64,000 bases of DNA. It comes from Ramazzottius varieornatus. Lineage: Eukaryota; Tardigrada; Eutardigrada; Parachela; Ramazzottiidae. Both the position numbers and the translations under genes were made by a program. The notes under the pieces are model-generated. The model saw nothing but the letters and a program-made list of their open reading frames with translations, had not been told where the DNA came from and made no database searches. Numbering within the stretch: position 1 is the first letter of the stretch; each line of letters opens with the position of its first letter. Positions 12,411 to 25,366 of the stretch are shown here, in pieces. The stretch lies in assembly GCA_001949185.1 (NCBI GenBank), contig BDGG01000004.1, forward strand, positions 352,793 through 416,792, in the 5' to 3' direction.

Positions 12411-12800
12411 ATGTTACGATACGAAAGGACTAACGAGATCAAGAGTGTACAACACTACAAGAAAGCTGCAGATTTACCCTTGCTTACCGGAATTTTTTCG
12501 GCAGGTGACAGATCACCGATAAGACCGAACGTGCAAAATTTATCTTGTCGGGCCTCTATCTATAGATCAGCCCTGCTTGACAAGACCAAGGTTCCAACGA
12601 GTGACGAGAAGACGTTCATGGGTTACGGACCCGTTATTCCCGGTGGTTATGGATGTTCCTACAATCTCCACGAGAAACAGATTCTGTTTTGCATCTCCAG
12701 TTGGAGAAGCTGCACAAAGACCAGTACAAAACTGTTTTCCGGAAATCTCGATGAAGGCCTCTTAGAGATGCAAGAACTCCTACAAAATACTTCCTCATGA
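12411..12800 (+). pseudogene. Choline/carnitine acyltransferase C-terminal remnant
   Basis: The frame encodes the family's C-terminal signature: a VPTSDEK-type strand, then M-G-Y-G-P-V-I-P-G-G-Y-G, C-x-Y-N, I-L-F-C-I-S-S-W and a closing L-D-E-G-L-L-E-M-Q-E-L-L helix. This order is typical of choline acetyltransferase and carnitine O-acyltransferases. Only about the last 75 residues (12576-12798) are convincing. The upstream part of the frame, including where the substrate-binding segment should be, is not recognisable, and no catalytic-histidine exon was found within several kilobases. A truncated gene fragment is the simplest reading. An intact gene with distant exons cannot be excluded. Confidence 0.6.
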
Positions 12801-14987
12801 ATCAGCTTATGCTTTCCCTTGTAGCGTCTCCTATGTTTCAGACAAAAAAGTGCAAGTTTCGTCTAGAGTTTTAGTTTACGTTGTTTGTCCCGTATATAGA
12901 TTGCTTTATTGAAAGAATTTATTTTGGTCGTTTTGGCGTTAAAGAAAACTCTCCACCGCGCAATGTTTGGCTGTTTTTTTTATCTTGCTTGAGATGCTTT
13001 CGCCTGCTCTGCCCTCAGATGCCGCTTTGCAATAACTATACTGAAGATCCTGTCCCTGTGCTAAGTTATCGTCAAACAAAACGTAGCATGGTCCTTTCAG
13101 AGAAACCTCTCAAAGTTTTAAATTAAAGTGGTTCATGTACAACGGTTTTCCAATGCTCGTACGTGTATCAATAGTACGATATAGCCGTCCGGTGCACAGC
13201 ATTCCATAGACTTTATACAGTGTAGCAAGAAATTAACCGTCGAAAATGGGTGTTAGAAGGAGCCAGATGGAAACGGCCAATGAAATTTGCGCATGCGGCG
13301 AACTAAGACCGTTATTGATCACAAAATGATTAAGTTCCCGTTTGATTGTCACGCCAATTATCGACGGTTAACTTTTTGGTGCACTGTAGTAGAGATTGCA
13401 TGTACGTGGTCCGTATCCCAAGAAAAAAAGTCGTAGATTCGGAGTGCACCGCACTAGGGGATCCTGTGTGTTAGTAGCAATATGTACAGTGAGTCAACTA
13501 AACTGCACCTGTGCGCGCATCACGTGTGCATTGCGACTTGACCGATCAATCAATCGATCAATAAGAAAACGTGTTTGATTGCTTGATTGATGCAGTCGGT
13601 GTTGAGATTTCTCTTCGAATGATTGGTCGATTTTTTTTATCGTTCGAGCCATTTTGGTACGGTTGATTATTTGACTGACTTTCATTGATTTTTGATGATC
13701 CTGTTCACCCGGATTGATGATCCAATCCATCCGGATTGAAGATCGATACGACCGACTTAGTTCGGTCTTTCGTCGAAAGATCGGGCCAGATCGGCGGCCG
13801 GCTGACAGGCTGTCATGTCACATGGAGGTCAAACATGACAGTTTGACGGTCGACTACGCAATGTTTTGTTTTTCTGCCTTCGCAGCTGTCTAATTCTCTT
13901 ATTTAGCCCTGTCGTCCGCTCAACTTTTCCCACACTCAAACTCCTCCTGCCACCACCTCCCGATCTCACTCCGTTCAGCTGCCTGTTGGCAGAATTATGG
14001 TGTTCATCTTCACAGAATAATCGATTTGGAATATTTCAACAGAATGAATCATCAGCGCTTTCACTAAAGTAAGCCCCTTGTCATGAAGCTGATTTCTGAA
14101 GCTGTGCAAGACAATTTTGCCATGCTTTGAAACTTAAGAAGACGATAGGTGACTATTTCAGTACTTGTGGCTCGAACTCTGGGGCTTCTAGGAAGACGTG
14201 TGCTGATCTCCACAAGCTAAAGACGGAACAAAAACAAGCATGTTCTTGCTGTGCTGCGCGAAGCATGCAGTCACGCCGTCGGAACTGAATGGCCGGTTGC
14301 GGCAATACTTGCCCGAACTTCGTCAAGGTTATTTTGCCGTCCTACATAATGCTTGTGGAGCCTATGGATTGAGGCTGAGCTGATTAGACTGAATGATGAG
14401 CTGGTAAACACAATGAACGGATGGGAACACCAGAATGAGCAAGACAAGATTTTACTGAAGCTGAGCATATTCACGAGAGAGATCAGACACCAAGCTAGTG
14501 CAAGGAACATTAAAGTTAGATCCGAAGAGAACATGAAGACGATGGGCAAGTCAAGCTGGACTTGAGATCTTGAGAAGGGTTGACAGGGAAGCTGCCCAAG
14601 TCCACAGTACAAATACGTTATCATCAGCCTAACAGCTACCCGGATTTCCACGTTGCTGCCGACATTCTGCAGCGCTGGCGAAGCGGGCAAAAGGTACATG
14701 TGACACACACGTGTGCAGTAATTTTGCATCAGACCAAGTACTGTAGTGCTACCAAATTATCGCGCACTCAATCACGTGAACAGTAAATGATGCCCCGGGG
14801 AAAGTCACATAGACGACAGTGAGTCATCTGAACGTACAGGGCAACGATGACTCATCACGTGGTTGAGTGCCCGATAATTCGGTAGCACTATAGTAACTAA
14901 ACCGAAAAGCTGATCATAACATACAATGCAACCAATCAAGTCGAGGGATATTGTCAGTTGTTCGCCCAAATTTGGCATTCCGGAGTT
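12801..14987. other. Intergenic with MITE
   Basis: No gene is supported. The 13530-13740 stretch is rich in GATTGATT/AATCAATC motifs on both strands, including CCGGATTGATGATC and CCGGATTGAAGATC at 13709 and 13731. A MITE lies at 14744-14890. Confidence 0.5.
14744..14890. repeat. MITE with ~36-bp terminal inverted repeats
   Basis: The left end TAGTGCTACCAAATTATCGC continues into GCACTCAATCACGTG. Its reverse complement closes the element at 14857-14890, with about three mismatches. Total length is ~147 bp, without coding sequence. Confidence 0.8.
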
Positions 14988-16302
14988 TTAACAAAAGTAG
15001 GTTCTGGCTGCGTGCCGAAACGTTTTGATCGACACGAGGAACATGATGGGGTCCAGCACGCTGGTCAGTGAGTACAGCACGGTCACGACCCGAACCATCG
15101 GAGAACCAAAACTGCTCAGCCCGAAAGTTAACAGAGTATGGAACACTTGCGTCGGTAGCTGAAGGACAGCAACGTTCAGGACCAGGAGGGACAATGTGAA
15201 AAACTGTTGTCCGATTCGGGCCGCCCGCTTTTGGCGCTGACTTGGTTCAGCCAGCTGGCCATGGTCCACCGGGCGCTTTGCTTGTGCTGGTGCTGTAGTC
15301 GTCTCGTCGCCAGTTCGCAGGGTTGGTGGCTGCGGTCCTACGTTGGCTGGTCGAACTTTTAGGTCCTTCCAAGTTCTGTAACATATGTACGGATAGATTA
15401 GAAGTGTGATCAAAATTGGGATATCGTTGACCACCAGCTGAGTAGTCCGTTGCCAGTACAGTGGATTCACCGATCCAGGAAAGCAGCGGATGGCTTCTGC
15501 GACCGTATGAGGTCTCCAGACGTCAAAGACGATACCTATTAATATAAATATCTGACTGTTGACACGTATACATGTTGAATCAAACTTAATTTCGAAATTT
15601 GCACAGACCAGTATTGCAATAATATAATGTGCCATATGGGCACTGTACGCCAGGATCGGCCGAAAGATATTACGAAGGAAATCGATTAGCAACTAATTCG
15701 CTTGCTGCACTCGGTGAGATTTCGAACGGGACGTTCATTTCCTTTATCAGTGCGTAGCACGCGAAATAGAAGGTCGAATTCACTTGTGTACCTGGAATGC
15801 CGCTGACGAGTATGACCCATATCCAGAGGATCAAGCAGACCAAAGCCGGGCGAAGTACAGAGTGAAGTTGGTGGTAGTTGCGGTACGTAACCGGGGAAGT
15901 GATGGCCCAGAGTCGGTTCATGGCGATCAGGAAGTGACTTTGGACAATGAGAGCTCCGAAGGTACGAGAGAGGGTTCGCTGCAAGACACAGAACTCTTTG
16001 GCTTTATAGACGGACGGTGTCCATTCGTTGAACAAGGTAATTGGGAAGTGTTGCAGGACGTAGCCAATGTTGACTACACACAGATTGGTGATGTAGACGT
16101 TGAAAGCCGTCTGGACATTCTTGTCCCTGATAAAAAGGCCTACTAGAAAAGAGTTCATAAATAGGGCTGCAATCTCAGCGATGATGTTTACGATGACGAG
16201 CGACGTCCAGCGAGACGTTAGAGTCGACTCCAAGGAACCCTGCGCACGCGCTGACGTGTTGTTGAGAGTGGAAAGAATCGAATAGTTCGCAGATAGATTC
16301 AT
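14988..16302 (-). CDS. Class A (rhodopsin-like) GPCR, orphan, 352 aa
   Basis: The two exons (16302-15792, 15535-14988) sum to 353 codons. The start gives an N-glycosylation-rich N-terminus (NLSANYS, NNTSA) and TM1 at ~33-58. The extracellular Cys before TM3 lies in KEFCVLQ, and the TM3 end is M-N-R-L-W-A-I where D/E-R-Y is usual. TM4 runs to about residue 170, where the intron falls. An ECL2 cysteine follows (IRCFPG). TM5 precedes a long, Pro/Arg-rich third loop, and TM7 ends L-D-P-I-M-F, a variant of N-P-x-x-Y. The architecture is complete, so it should be a plasma-membrane receptor, but the ligand is unknown. It shares the N-R-L-W and D-P-I-x-F variants with the receptor at 32.3-33.3 kb, so the two belong to one local family. 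Confidence 0.85.
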
Positions 16303-17035
16303 TGTATACCGTGAATATTTTACGTAAATGTGTCGATCTTATATGGACTGGAAATTTGCAGGGTCATAGGGCGCATTTCTTTTCTTGCATCAGTCGACGC
16401 TGGCACCTTTCGTGGTGTACTCGGACTCATGAGACTGGGAATGCAAAGTTGGGACTGTTGTCAGCCTGAGTTCCAGCTGTGGAACTACATTCCTGCATCC
16501 TCTTCAACTAAGATTCGAAACAGCGTGATCCCACTTGTGCTGCAAAGAAAACTCCCCGACTGCTGTCGCTTTTGGGAAGAGGTTTCGAGAAGATGGCACG
16601 AGCCGATGTGAAAAGACCCGGATCTTCGCGGCGCGGTGGATGCTAACTCGTGTCCCTTCAATGTCTTTCCGGGGTTCAGCTCCGTGGAACCGGAAGTCAC
16701 GCTGGCTGTAACAAGCATTGTCATCCTGACTGACAGAAACGTGGCGCGAATACAGTACTTAATTTCCAAGAGATTTGTCTTCGGGGAGTTTTATCACCAG
16801 ATAACTGTAACCGATCCTACGGTAACGCCGTATCAACCGATACTGCCAAATAACGCAGGTTAATCCGAATACTGTGGGAAATGGAAACACGCGTTATTGA
16901 TAGTTCGATAAAACAACTTTAACAGAAGGCGATGTCAAATGTTGTTGATACTGCGAAATTATTACTGGTAGTCACAACAACTAAATTACTGTACTCAACG
17001 TCAAGACTGCAAACAATTAATCCTATGTATAACCA
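16303..17035. other. Intergenic between GPCR 5' end and nwk 3' end
   Basis: I see no coding exon. It presumably holds the GPCR promoter and the nwk 3' UTR. Confidence 0.5.
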
Positions 17036-20000
17036 TTAAACTGGAAGTCGGCGACGAGGCGGCACATGAGGGGCCAATTCAACGTGAGAAGGAAGGGGCG
17101 AAGGCGTGGACGTTATGGAGGCTCCCAAGTCACTCACTGGACTGTCTGAATCAGCCTACAGTACAGAAGACAAATGTAAGAAAGGTTGACGAATACTGCC
17201 ACCGAACTTTTATTACTTACCATCTCCTCCGTTAGACTCGATAGGAATGACCCAACGCGCCCATGCAGTTCGCCCTTCCAGAAGCCATCATCAACGCCAC
17301 TTGTCACAAACCTGCTTATGATTCGAATCACATCACCTTCTCGGAAAGACAAGTCTTCCGGATCGTCTGCGGTGTAGTCGTAAATGGCTCGACAGTAGGC
17401 TGCATCTGCAACCACAAATCCCAGTCAGAAATGAGAGCTCTGCCACAAAAAGCGAGATTGTTTTCCAGGTGGCACACTTCATCAGTATAATTGACTGGAA
17501 GCTCGCGCCACTTGGGAAAACGATCTGGTTCAATTTCCCAAGTGACGCACGTTTTCGGTGTTACTGAGAGCACCGCTTAGAAAAATCATCTTGCCAAGTT
17601 TGCCGAGCTTCAAAATACCTTCGACCATACTCAAACCCAGAGTTTTCTTTCTTACCGTGGGTGGAATTTTTGTTGGAAGTCGCAACAGAAACGACTGTCG
17701 AGTGTTCTTCCTGGTAAACACTGCCATACAAATCAGCCCCGCTTCCGTGGCTGTACGAACTGTAGGTAGTTTCGGTCACGTCTGTGGTTACGTCGTATGT
17801 GTACTGGCTGTATATCTTTGGCTGAGTTGACCACTGTGGTGAGACGGAGTTCGTGGTTGACAGTCGATCGGCTTCGTCCCACGTCGAAGGCACGAACCCA
17901 TCGGACTGCCATCCATTTTCCGGACTACCGCGAGACTCCACTTGCGTACTTCGCTGAGCATGGGAAGTCGTCAGCGAACCTCTGGAAGATCGTCGCCCAC
18001 AGCGCTGTACGTAGTTGGCCGGAACGTAACCTTGCTTCCCCAAAGAATTTTCCACCTGGAAAAACATTCAAATGTCAAGCCCGAATTTCTTTTATTGTAT
18101 TGTATTGCACTTATTCAGCTATCAATAGTAGACAAACTCCCTTCTTCGCTTTTATATTTTAAATTTTTATTTGTTTCTTCTTTTTTGTTGGTAGTAATTG
18201 GAGATGTTACCAGAAGCCATTCGTCGCCAGCTGCGGTGGAGACCACCGTCATTTCTTCTCCAGCGTTCATGGACAGTTCGTCAGGTCGATCGGCGTTGTA
18301 TTCATACAGAGCGACGCAGACGCCTTCTGTACTTCCGGTCTGGTCTTCAGCCAACTTAGTTCCTTCGTAATGACTTGAGCTATGAACGGAGTGGTTGGAG
18401 CAGTCGCCACTGACCGATCTATCATCACCGTGCCCGTCGGTCTCAGCTTTTCGGTGCTTGATGGGGTTGGGAGGGAGAGTTGAGATGATTTCTGGGCCGT
18501 CAGGAGCGAGGAGCTTCGCTTCGACGGCTTGGCGTGCACTGCCTAGCCAGTTCTCCACGTCGATCTTCCCGCGCCGTAGAGCGTCGAGAATATCCTTAGC
18601 TTTCTGTTGGTACGTCGCAGCTCGACGAAGACTCTCGTTCAGGGCGAAGAGCTTAACGTCCATAGCTTGCCGACCTTCCTCGGTCTGGAATTTACACGTA
18701 GCTGAAGTACCCCTTTATTTTTACAAAATTAATGGGAGCTGGCCGAACAAGCTCGACAAGAATATCTTTCCCGAGTGGCGCGAGTTTCCAGCTGACCCGG
18801 GGGGCCACTTCGAAAACCGACCCGTTCGAGTATGTCCAAGTGACGCACGTTGTCAGTGTTATCCGCTGAAAGCGAGCGCGACTTAGAAAACGACGGTGTC
18901 GAGTTTGTTTGGCGAGTTGCCGAATATCCAGATTTTGTTTGGAATACCGGGAACACTCAACGGAAAATCTAAACAAGATTTTCGAATCCGGCATACGAGG
19001 ACTAGCGAGAAGTTTCTTTGTTACCTCAAGGCTATTTTCTGCAGCTTGTGATGTCAGCGCTTCCATCTGCTGGAAGAGTTTCTTCTGGGCAGCTTCGCCT
19101 TCGACAAAGCGTAGCGCCCATTTTCTGGCACACCTGTTCATAGCGATGTTAGCATCGTCTTCAGCGGTGATGTGGGTAACAGGATCGCCCGGTACTGGCT
19201 CGTACGAGTATGTGATGGCTTCATGAAAGCACGGCTGGGCAGCGACGAAAGACTGGATGTCAACGTCATCGTTCATCTGAAAAAAGGTAATGGTAAAGCC
19301 AAGTAATTGCCTTTGGTGACGGTAAATTCAACCAACAGAAATACTGGGCAAGCTTGCCGGAAGTTGGCCTACCTGTTGTGACTTCTGCAATATTCTCTGC
19401 AGCGAGTTGTTGATTTCAGGGACGATGCGGTACTCCGCGTTGAAAACGGCGCTCAGCAATGCGGTAGTCGCATCGTAGCTAAGCCCGTTCACCAGCTGCA
19501 CAGAAGGAATTCGTCAGACCACAGTTTTGCGAAACGGAAAATCAGCTTACGTTAATTATGTAAGGCAAATCGAAGGCGTAGTATCGTGAAAGGTGTGCGT
19601 TTGCGCCGACGACGGAAAGAATGTACTCGTTGCGAGCTGCGGTAGCTCTCGGAAGTTCGTTACGGTACGTCTCAACTATCTACAGACGAAACGGAGCTTT
19701 CATTTCTGCTGGACCATCTTAGGAAAGTTTTTGACCGTGAACGATTATTGTTACCTTTTCAGGAATTTTAGGCGGCTTTGATGATTTTCTGCTCCTGAAA
19801 AAAGGTTAAAGTTAACTTTGCACAGTTCAGAGCTTAGAGGAGTATGATAAGTACTTCTCCTCCAGTTTCTGAATTTTCTGCTGCATATCAATGACGGTTC
19901 TTTCTGAGTCGACGTATGCCTTCTTCGACCGTGTGACCATGTCGACCACAGAGCTGATTTCCCCTTGAATATCCGTCATCACGTCGATACCCTTTCAGAT

Positions 20001-21125
20001 GAAAAAGCCATTGATTATAATATTTGATCACTGTAGCGATTTGCGGTATGCTAAACGGACCAACGAACGGTTTTGAAGTCAAAACCTTCGTGTGAGAATT
20101 CATACATAGCTGTAAGAGCAGTGAGCACAATAGCGAGCGGATCGAACGAACGTACGCGTTTGACTTGCGCTGCTCGCGCTACTTTCACCGCTTTGCTTTC
20201 CTCATTTGTCAGATTAATGACTGCTTCGCACGATTCCAACTTTAAAACTTGTTGGCGTTGTAATTCAACCAAGGTTTCTTTCCATACTTGGGCCAAAGTC
20301 AACCTGCAAAAGAAACAGCAATGAAAAGACTGGAAGTCAACCTAATCAACGACCCAACTGAAAACCCCACTTATGACGTCGACGGTATAAGATAGACAAT
20401 CGTAACCGCCATGACGTATAATGGACACCCGCGTCTGCGCCCGCAGTCGATAAACCTCAAATTAAACAGGGAGAAGAAATCCTTACTTCGCAGTTTCCGA
20501 CGAAATTTGCAGTTCATTCTGTCCGTTCTGGAACAGTTCAGTATACGAGACCAGCTCCTTGCGTAAATAATGCTGATTCAAAAGCTTGTGCACAGCCTAG
20601 AACAAACAGGAAGTGTAACGAAAGTCGATAGTACACAGCGGGAAAAAAACTTAAACAAACCGTTGCGCAGTCTTTTTCCAGCTGAGCCTTCTGTCGCAGC
20701 ACACTCCTACAGATAAGAAACAAACGTAATTACGCTCTGTTAAAGAAATCTGCGGAAGAACCATGAATGTGAACAGATATAAGTCGGAAGTGAGAAGGCG
20801 AAAGGACTAAGAAGGAAGGAGGAAGAACGCGCATTCCAAAACTACGCCTGATTGATTGACTATGAAGTGTTGATTAGACCAACACAAATTCCACTTTGTT
20901 CAGAAATCAGTTGCGTGACGTAACGAATACGGTAGGGCCCCATAGAAGAAGAGGCTCGTTTTCTATTATGCCGACTTACCGAATATTTTCGATCACCGCG
21001 CTTTCTAGCGTGTGTTTCGCCTGAAGTTTCTCCAGCTGAATTCCATGTTTGAGGATGGCCGGAGATTGGGGTTTACGGATCACGATCTTAGCAGAAGATT
21101 TGATTTTCGTAACGTCCTTGGTCAT
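17036..21125 (-). CDS. nwk: Nervous wreck / FCHSD-type F-BAR and double SH3 protein
   Basis: About thirteen exons give a protein of roughly 770 residues. The start (21125) opens MTKDVTKIK. The F-BAR coiled coil spans the first nine exons, with the family landmarks A-A-R-N-E-Y-I-L near 19,610, H-L-S-R-Y-Y-A-F-D-L-P, and N-D-D-V-D-I-Q-S-F in the exon at 19276-19025. A linker with a helical segment follows. SH3a (ALYEYNADRPDELS) is split by an intron (18.2/18.05 kb), and SH3b (AIYDYTADDPEDLSF) is at 17,405-17,221. A short Pro-rich tail ends at 17036. Nwk/FCHSD proteins bind membranes through F-BAR and recruit WASP and endocytic proteins through SH3, notably at synapses. Most junctions sum in frame; the exon 4/5 junction near 20.15/19.99 kb needs a non-ideal donor and is uncertain. 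Two introns carry related inverted-repeat elements. Confidence 0.9.
17500..17640. repeat. Introner-like inverted repeat inside nwk intron
   Basis: It lies wholly inside the 250-bp GT-AG intron 17406-17655. It contains a hairpin, GCGCCACTTGGGAAAACG against TTTCCCAAGTGACGCACG, and the end motif TTTGCCGAGCTTC. It shares CCAAGTGACGCACG, GTGTTA and CTTAGAAAA, in order, with the element in the neighbouring nwk intron. Confidence 0.65.
18715..18960. repeat. Introner-like inverted repeat inside second nwk intron
   Basis: It lies inside the 340-bp intron 18685-19024. It starts TGGGAGCTGGCCGAACAAGC, then CTCGACAAG and CCCGAGTGGCGCGAG. The same order of motifs occurs in the NAD synthetase intron element at 37237. 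Its centre (18837-18893) matches the first nwk intron element. Confidence 0.65.
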
Positions 21126-22541
21126 TTTGGGATCGCACTCAAATTCGAGCACAGCAATGAACAGGAAGAGCCCGTTTTGAAATTTTAACAGCTGTCAAAT
21201 CAACGTGGAAACAGGCTCAGTACATACGATCCAGGACCAGCCGTAAATCCCGCCCGGGGACCCGGATAATCCAACTATCGCTGGCCGATTTTCCGGTCTA
21301 AGTAACCCAAACCGTTCTCTGAATTCAGTACTCGTACCGTCACACATTCACCTGGAAATCGATACCTGTGAAAGAAACTGAGAACACATGCCTCCTCTCC
21401 TGAATTTGTTCGGGTTCATGGAGTGTAATCGATCTCAAGATAATCCCCGGTGCAGCGTGGTTGCATACCTTCCGTAAACCAATTCTTTCCAAAGTTTGGC
21501 ATGGGTTTGTCACCATCACAGACTGAAGTTTGTTCGTATTTTATCAGCAGTCAACAGGTTTGGCTCGCCGCGCAGTCAACATCAAAGACAGAACTGATAA
21601 GTTTAATCGTGCGTATTACAACAAATTTGCAGTGCGTAATTTCACTGTCTTCGTGGTTCGCACGAGCACACAACCTGCTGGGAGGAAATCGGCTTAAGGT
21701 AATTTTACCTTTCTACCGTTGCACACGAGTTATGCCTCCAGGTGATAAGAACCATGCTGCGAACAGCAGTGTTCTAAAAGTATGATCGACGATCAATAAC
21801 GCGATGCCACTGCGGTGTATCGATCTTACTTATCTCCTCCACATTTCTAGCCATACAAGATTCTTGGAGATCAATCCCAGGTTCATAATTCATAACTTGA
21901 GCGACAATTGGCACGTTCATATCGACCCGAAAGCACAACTAGGTGCGGGAACCCGGAGCCGAACGTAGAATGGAACGAGCTTCCCGATTTTGGCACGCCA
22001 TCTGCCGGCTGTGCATTTCGCCTAAACGTACAGTACACAGTGAATTAAGCAGCGATGGACGGATGATTTACTCAGGAAAATACCAGAAACCCAGAACGGC
22101 TTTCCAAGATCAAGTACAGTCCTACTTGATGATGGCAATCAATCAATTAATAATTATCAGTCTTGAAAAACCCTTTGGAAAGTTGTTCGAGCACTTGCTT
22201 TCTTGACTAGTAGAGACAGGATTTCTCCACGCATGACTAAGTTGCCAGTTCTAGTGGTCCGTGGCAGGTCGCACGAGACAACTCCGTGATTTTTGATATT
22301 AGGCTGAGTAAATCATTCGTCCATCGCTGGAATCAAGAATGCAGAACATGCTTCAATCAATCGACTGCCACCGAAAAATGTGAACACGATGTCATATGTT
22401 TTCGTTGTTCTGTTTTCGTCAGAGGGGTTATTCTTATCTGTCGTTTCAGGTCTTTACGCGGAGAGACCTGGTGGCATCCAGCTGACGGAGGGAGCTTGAA
22501 GAAACCCGTCACGAAGGACAGCGAGACGCGAAGCGAGGAGG
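21126..22541. promoter_or_regulatory. Divergent intergenic region nwk / myotubularin
   Basis: The two genes start 1.4 kb apart in opposite directions, so both promoters must lie here. No TATA box at a convincing distance was seen, and no coding exon. Confidence 0.45.
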
Positions 22542-25366
22542 ATGAGCGATTCGCAACAGCGTCCTGGTTCAGCCAACGCTCCTTCGATTCCTCTACGTTC
22601 AAAGCGTGTCACTGCACCACCCTTCAGTCCTCCTCCACCTCCGATAAACCAGTACTCTATGGTACCTTCCGTAATACCTGGCTCGGCTCAAAGAACGGAT
22701 CGGAGCAGCTCGTCGCCAGGTAGAAGCCTCATTCCCCAACAGAGACAGCACAGCGCGGAATCACTCCTGTCCACTTCTACTGCTCATCAAGCTGGGCAAA
22801 GCACGGATGCTTCAAGCATGCGAAGCGACAGAGCATCCAGTATGGCATCTACCGCGTAAGTTTGAACTGCTTCAATTCGAAGGAAGAGACCTTACGTGAA
22901 CGACAGCCGGACGGAGTAGAGTGACTCTGTTGAATTATTCGTGCAGTTGATTGGCCGGAAGTTGATTGACTGTTCTTACGTATCTGTTTTTATTTTTGTA
23001 GCGTTGCCGATGGATCGCCCAGTGTGCCGAGCAGCATCCGGTCCACCAAGTCGTCATCTTCGAGCTCCCTGTCAAACACAGGAGAGCCATTGGTATCTGC
23101 TAGAGAACACCGAGGTGAGTTGGGGAGCTTAGAGGACGCCTTCGCGAACTTGAATGGCGAGGAAGTCAAGCTGACTTCAAAGACTGTCCAACATGTCGAC
23201 GGCTCAACCGACGCTCTGCAGAGTGGCGTCTTGACCATCACAAACTATCGCTTGATCTTCCGAGCAGCTAACCCAGCCGACTCGTTCGACCTACCGCTCA
23301 GCTTCATCAGCAGCATTGACAAGGTCTCCACGACGTCCAACTCACAGAACTCTTTCCGGCTACGCATCACCTGTAAAGATCTGCGCCGTGAGGTTTTCGT
23401 GGTCACTAAGAACGCTGACCAACCTTCTCAAAAGCACTTCTTGGACGTCTTGAAAGCTCACGCGTTCCCCCTGTCGTACAAACGGCAGTTGTTCGCTTTC
23501 GACTACAAGGGCGAATATTCCAGCGAAGGTTGGAGCGTCTACGATGCTAAGACTGAGTATAAACGTCAGGGTTTGCCGAACGATATGTGGCGTATCGCGA
23601 ATGTCAACCAGAAGTACGAGCTGTGTGAGACTTACCCGTCAGTGTTGGCAGTTCCTCTGAATGCCAGTGACGAACTCCTCTTTGGCGTTGCTTCCTTCCG
23701 CAGCCGTGGACGACTTCCGGTCCTATCTTGGATCCATCCGGTGTCTCACGCGACCATCACGCGTTGTAGTCAGCCTCAGGTAGGGCTGAATGGACGAAGA
23801 AGCAAAGACGATGAGAATTATGTCAAGTTGATCCACGATGCCAACCCTTCCTATCCTCGTTTGTGCATTATGGATGCACGGCCGTTGGTCAACGCTGCTG
23901 CCAACAAGGTATGTTGATTGATTGACAGTAACATTTTGATCGTAACTGCACTGTAGAACCGTTGTGACATCACTTGGCTGCCACGGCTGGTCCTACTCCA
24001 TCTTTACACTACGGAGGCGTACGTCCTACGTATGGGGTGTGCCGAGTAGGATCCACGCTTCAGCTGTGTGACTGTAACCGTTACCGGTTGATGTGGTTGC
24101 AGGCAAAAGGTGGCGGTTACGAAAGTGAGGAGAATTATCCCAGTTCCGACTTGGTTTTCTTGGACATTCATAACATTCATGTCATGCGAGAAAGCCTTAG
24201 GAAAGTGCGTGAAATGTGTACACCGAGGATCGAGGACCCAAATCATTTTTACTCGAATCTGGAAGCCACACACTGGCTCTCCCACATCAAGGCTATTCTA
24301 GCTGGGGCGCTGAAGATCGTCGACAAAGTGGAGACCTACAAGTCATCGGTTTTGGTCCACTGTAGTGACGGATGGGATCGCACTTCCCAGTTGACCAGCT
24401 TGTCGATGATCATGCTGGATCCATTCTATCGAACCATTCGAGGGTTCCAGGTCTTGATTGAGAAGGAATGGGTTAGCTTTGGCCACAAGTTCGCTCATGT
24501 AAGCCTAATAGTCAGCAAGAGTTTCTTGTCCGTTTCATTAATAAAATTTGGCGTTTTGGATTTAGAGAATCGGCCATGGTGAGGAGAAAGAAGCAACGGA
24601 ACGTTCGCCAGTCTTCCTTCAGTTCATCGACTGCGTGTGGCAGTTGACCGAGCAGTTCGAGACTTCATTTGAATTCAACGAGCGCTTCCTCATCGCTATC
24701 ATCGATAATGTACACAACTGCCGCTTTGGGACGTTCCTCAGCAATTTTGAAAAAGAACATGGCGAAAAGGTAATTCCTCACTTCCACTGTAAATACGCAG
24801 ATCATCCCCAAAGAATGCCAAAAGTAGAAACTCCGGTTCCAAGCTGCAGTAGCCAATGAGACATCACACAAAATCATATCAATTGTGTGTTCTCGATTGC
24901 ACTGCTGCGAGGCCAATGCTGAGTTATAGGCGAACTTGGCTTTCTTCAACGTGTCTTTTTTGTCACAGTTTATTTTCGTTTGCAGAATCTGAAGGTGAAG
25001 ACGGTGTCGCTGTGGTCTTACATCAACAGTGATCTGACCGAATACCGCAACCCCTTTTACTACCAACAACCACAAGACTCTACCGGTGTGGATAACGTCT
25101 TGTACCCGCTGACCACCCACCGGTACCTGAAACTGTGGCTACGCTACTACGCCCGCTACGATCCTTCGGTCAAGTACCAAGAACCGATCGAAGAACGCCA
25201 CAAGCAGCTTCTGTACGCACTTCAGCGTCTGACCGAACTTCGGGACAATCTAAAGAAAGAAGCGGCAGCTCGACGAGACTCTAACGCGAAAAATAACAAT
25301 AACATTAACACCATTCCGCGAAGTAGTTCGAACCATTCGAGAGTAACCGAACCTGTTCATGTCTAG
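22542..25366 (+). CDS. mtm: Myotubularin-related phosphoinositide 3-phosphatase (MTM1/MTMR1/MTMR2 type)
   Basis: Five exons (22542-22855, 23002-23908, 24103-24498, 24566-24769, 24986-25366) sum to 733 aa, close to the family's 600-700 plus a long tail. Residues 1-~135 are Ser/Pro-rich and disordered. A PH-GRAM domain starts near 145, followed by the large phosphatase domain with [14 protein letters not shown]. The active-site loop H-C-S-D-G-W-D-R-T has its nucleophile at Cys494 (codon at 24361) and the Arg in place, so it should be catalytically active. A short coiled coil and an Asn-rich tail close the protein. The family dephosphorylates PI3P and PI(3,5)P2 on endosomes. It was recognised over its whole length; the choice among MTM1, MTMR1 and MTMR2 orthology is not made. 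Confidence 0.95.

Noticed and set aside
14271-14729. 152-codon hydrophobic minus-strand frame that looks like a membrane protein
   Set aside because: It contains no splice context or family motif. The plus strand there is equally open and Glu/Lys-rich, so the hydrophobicity is the complement of that composition.
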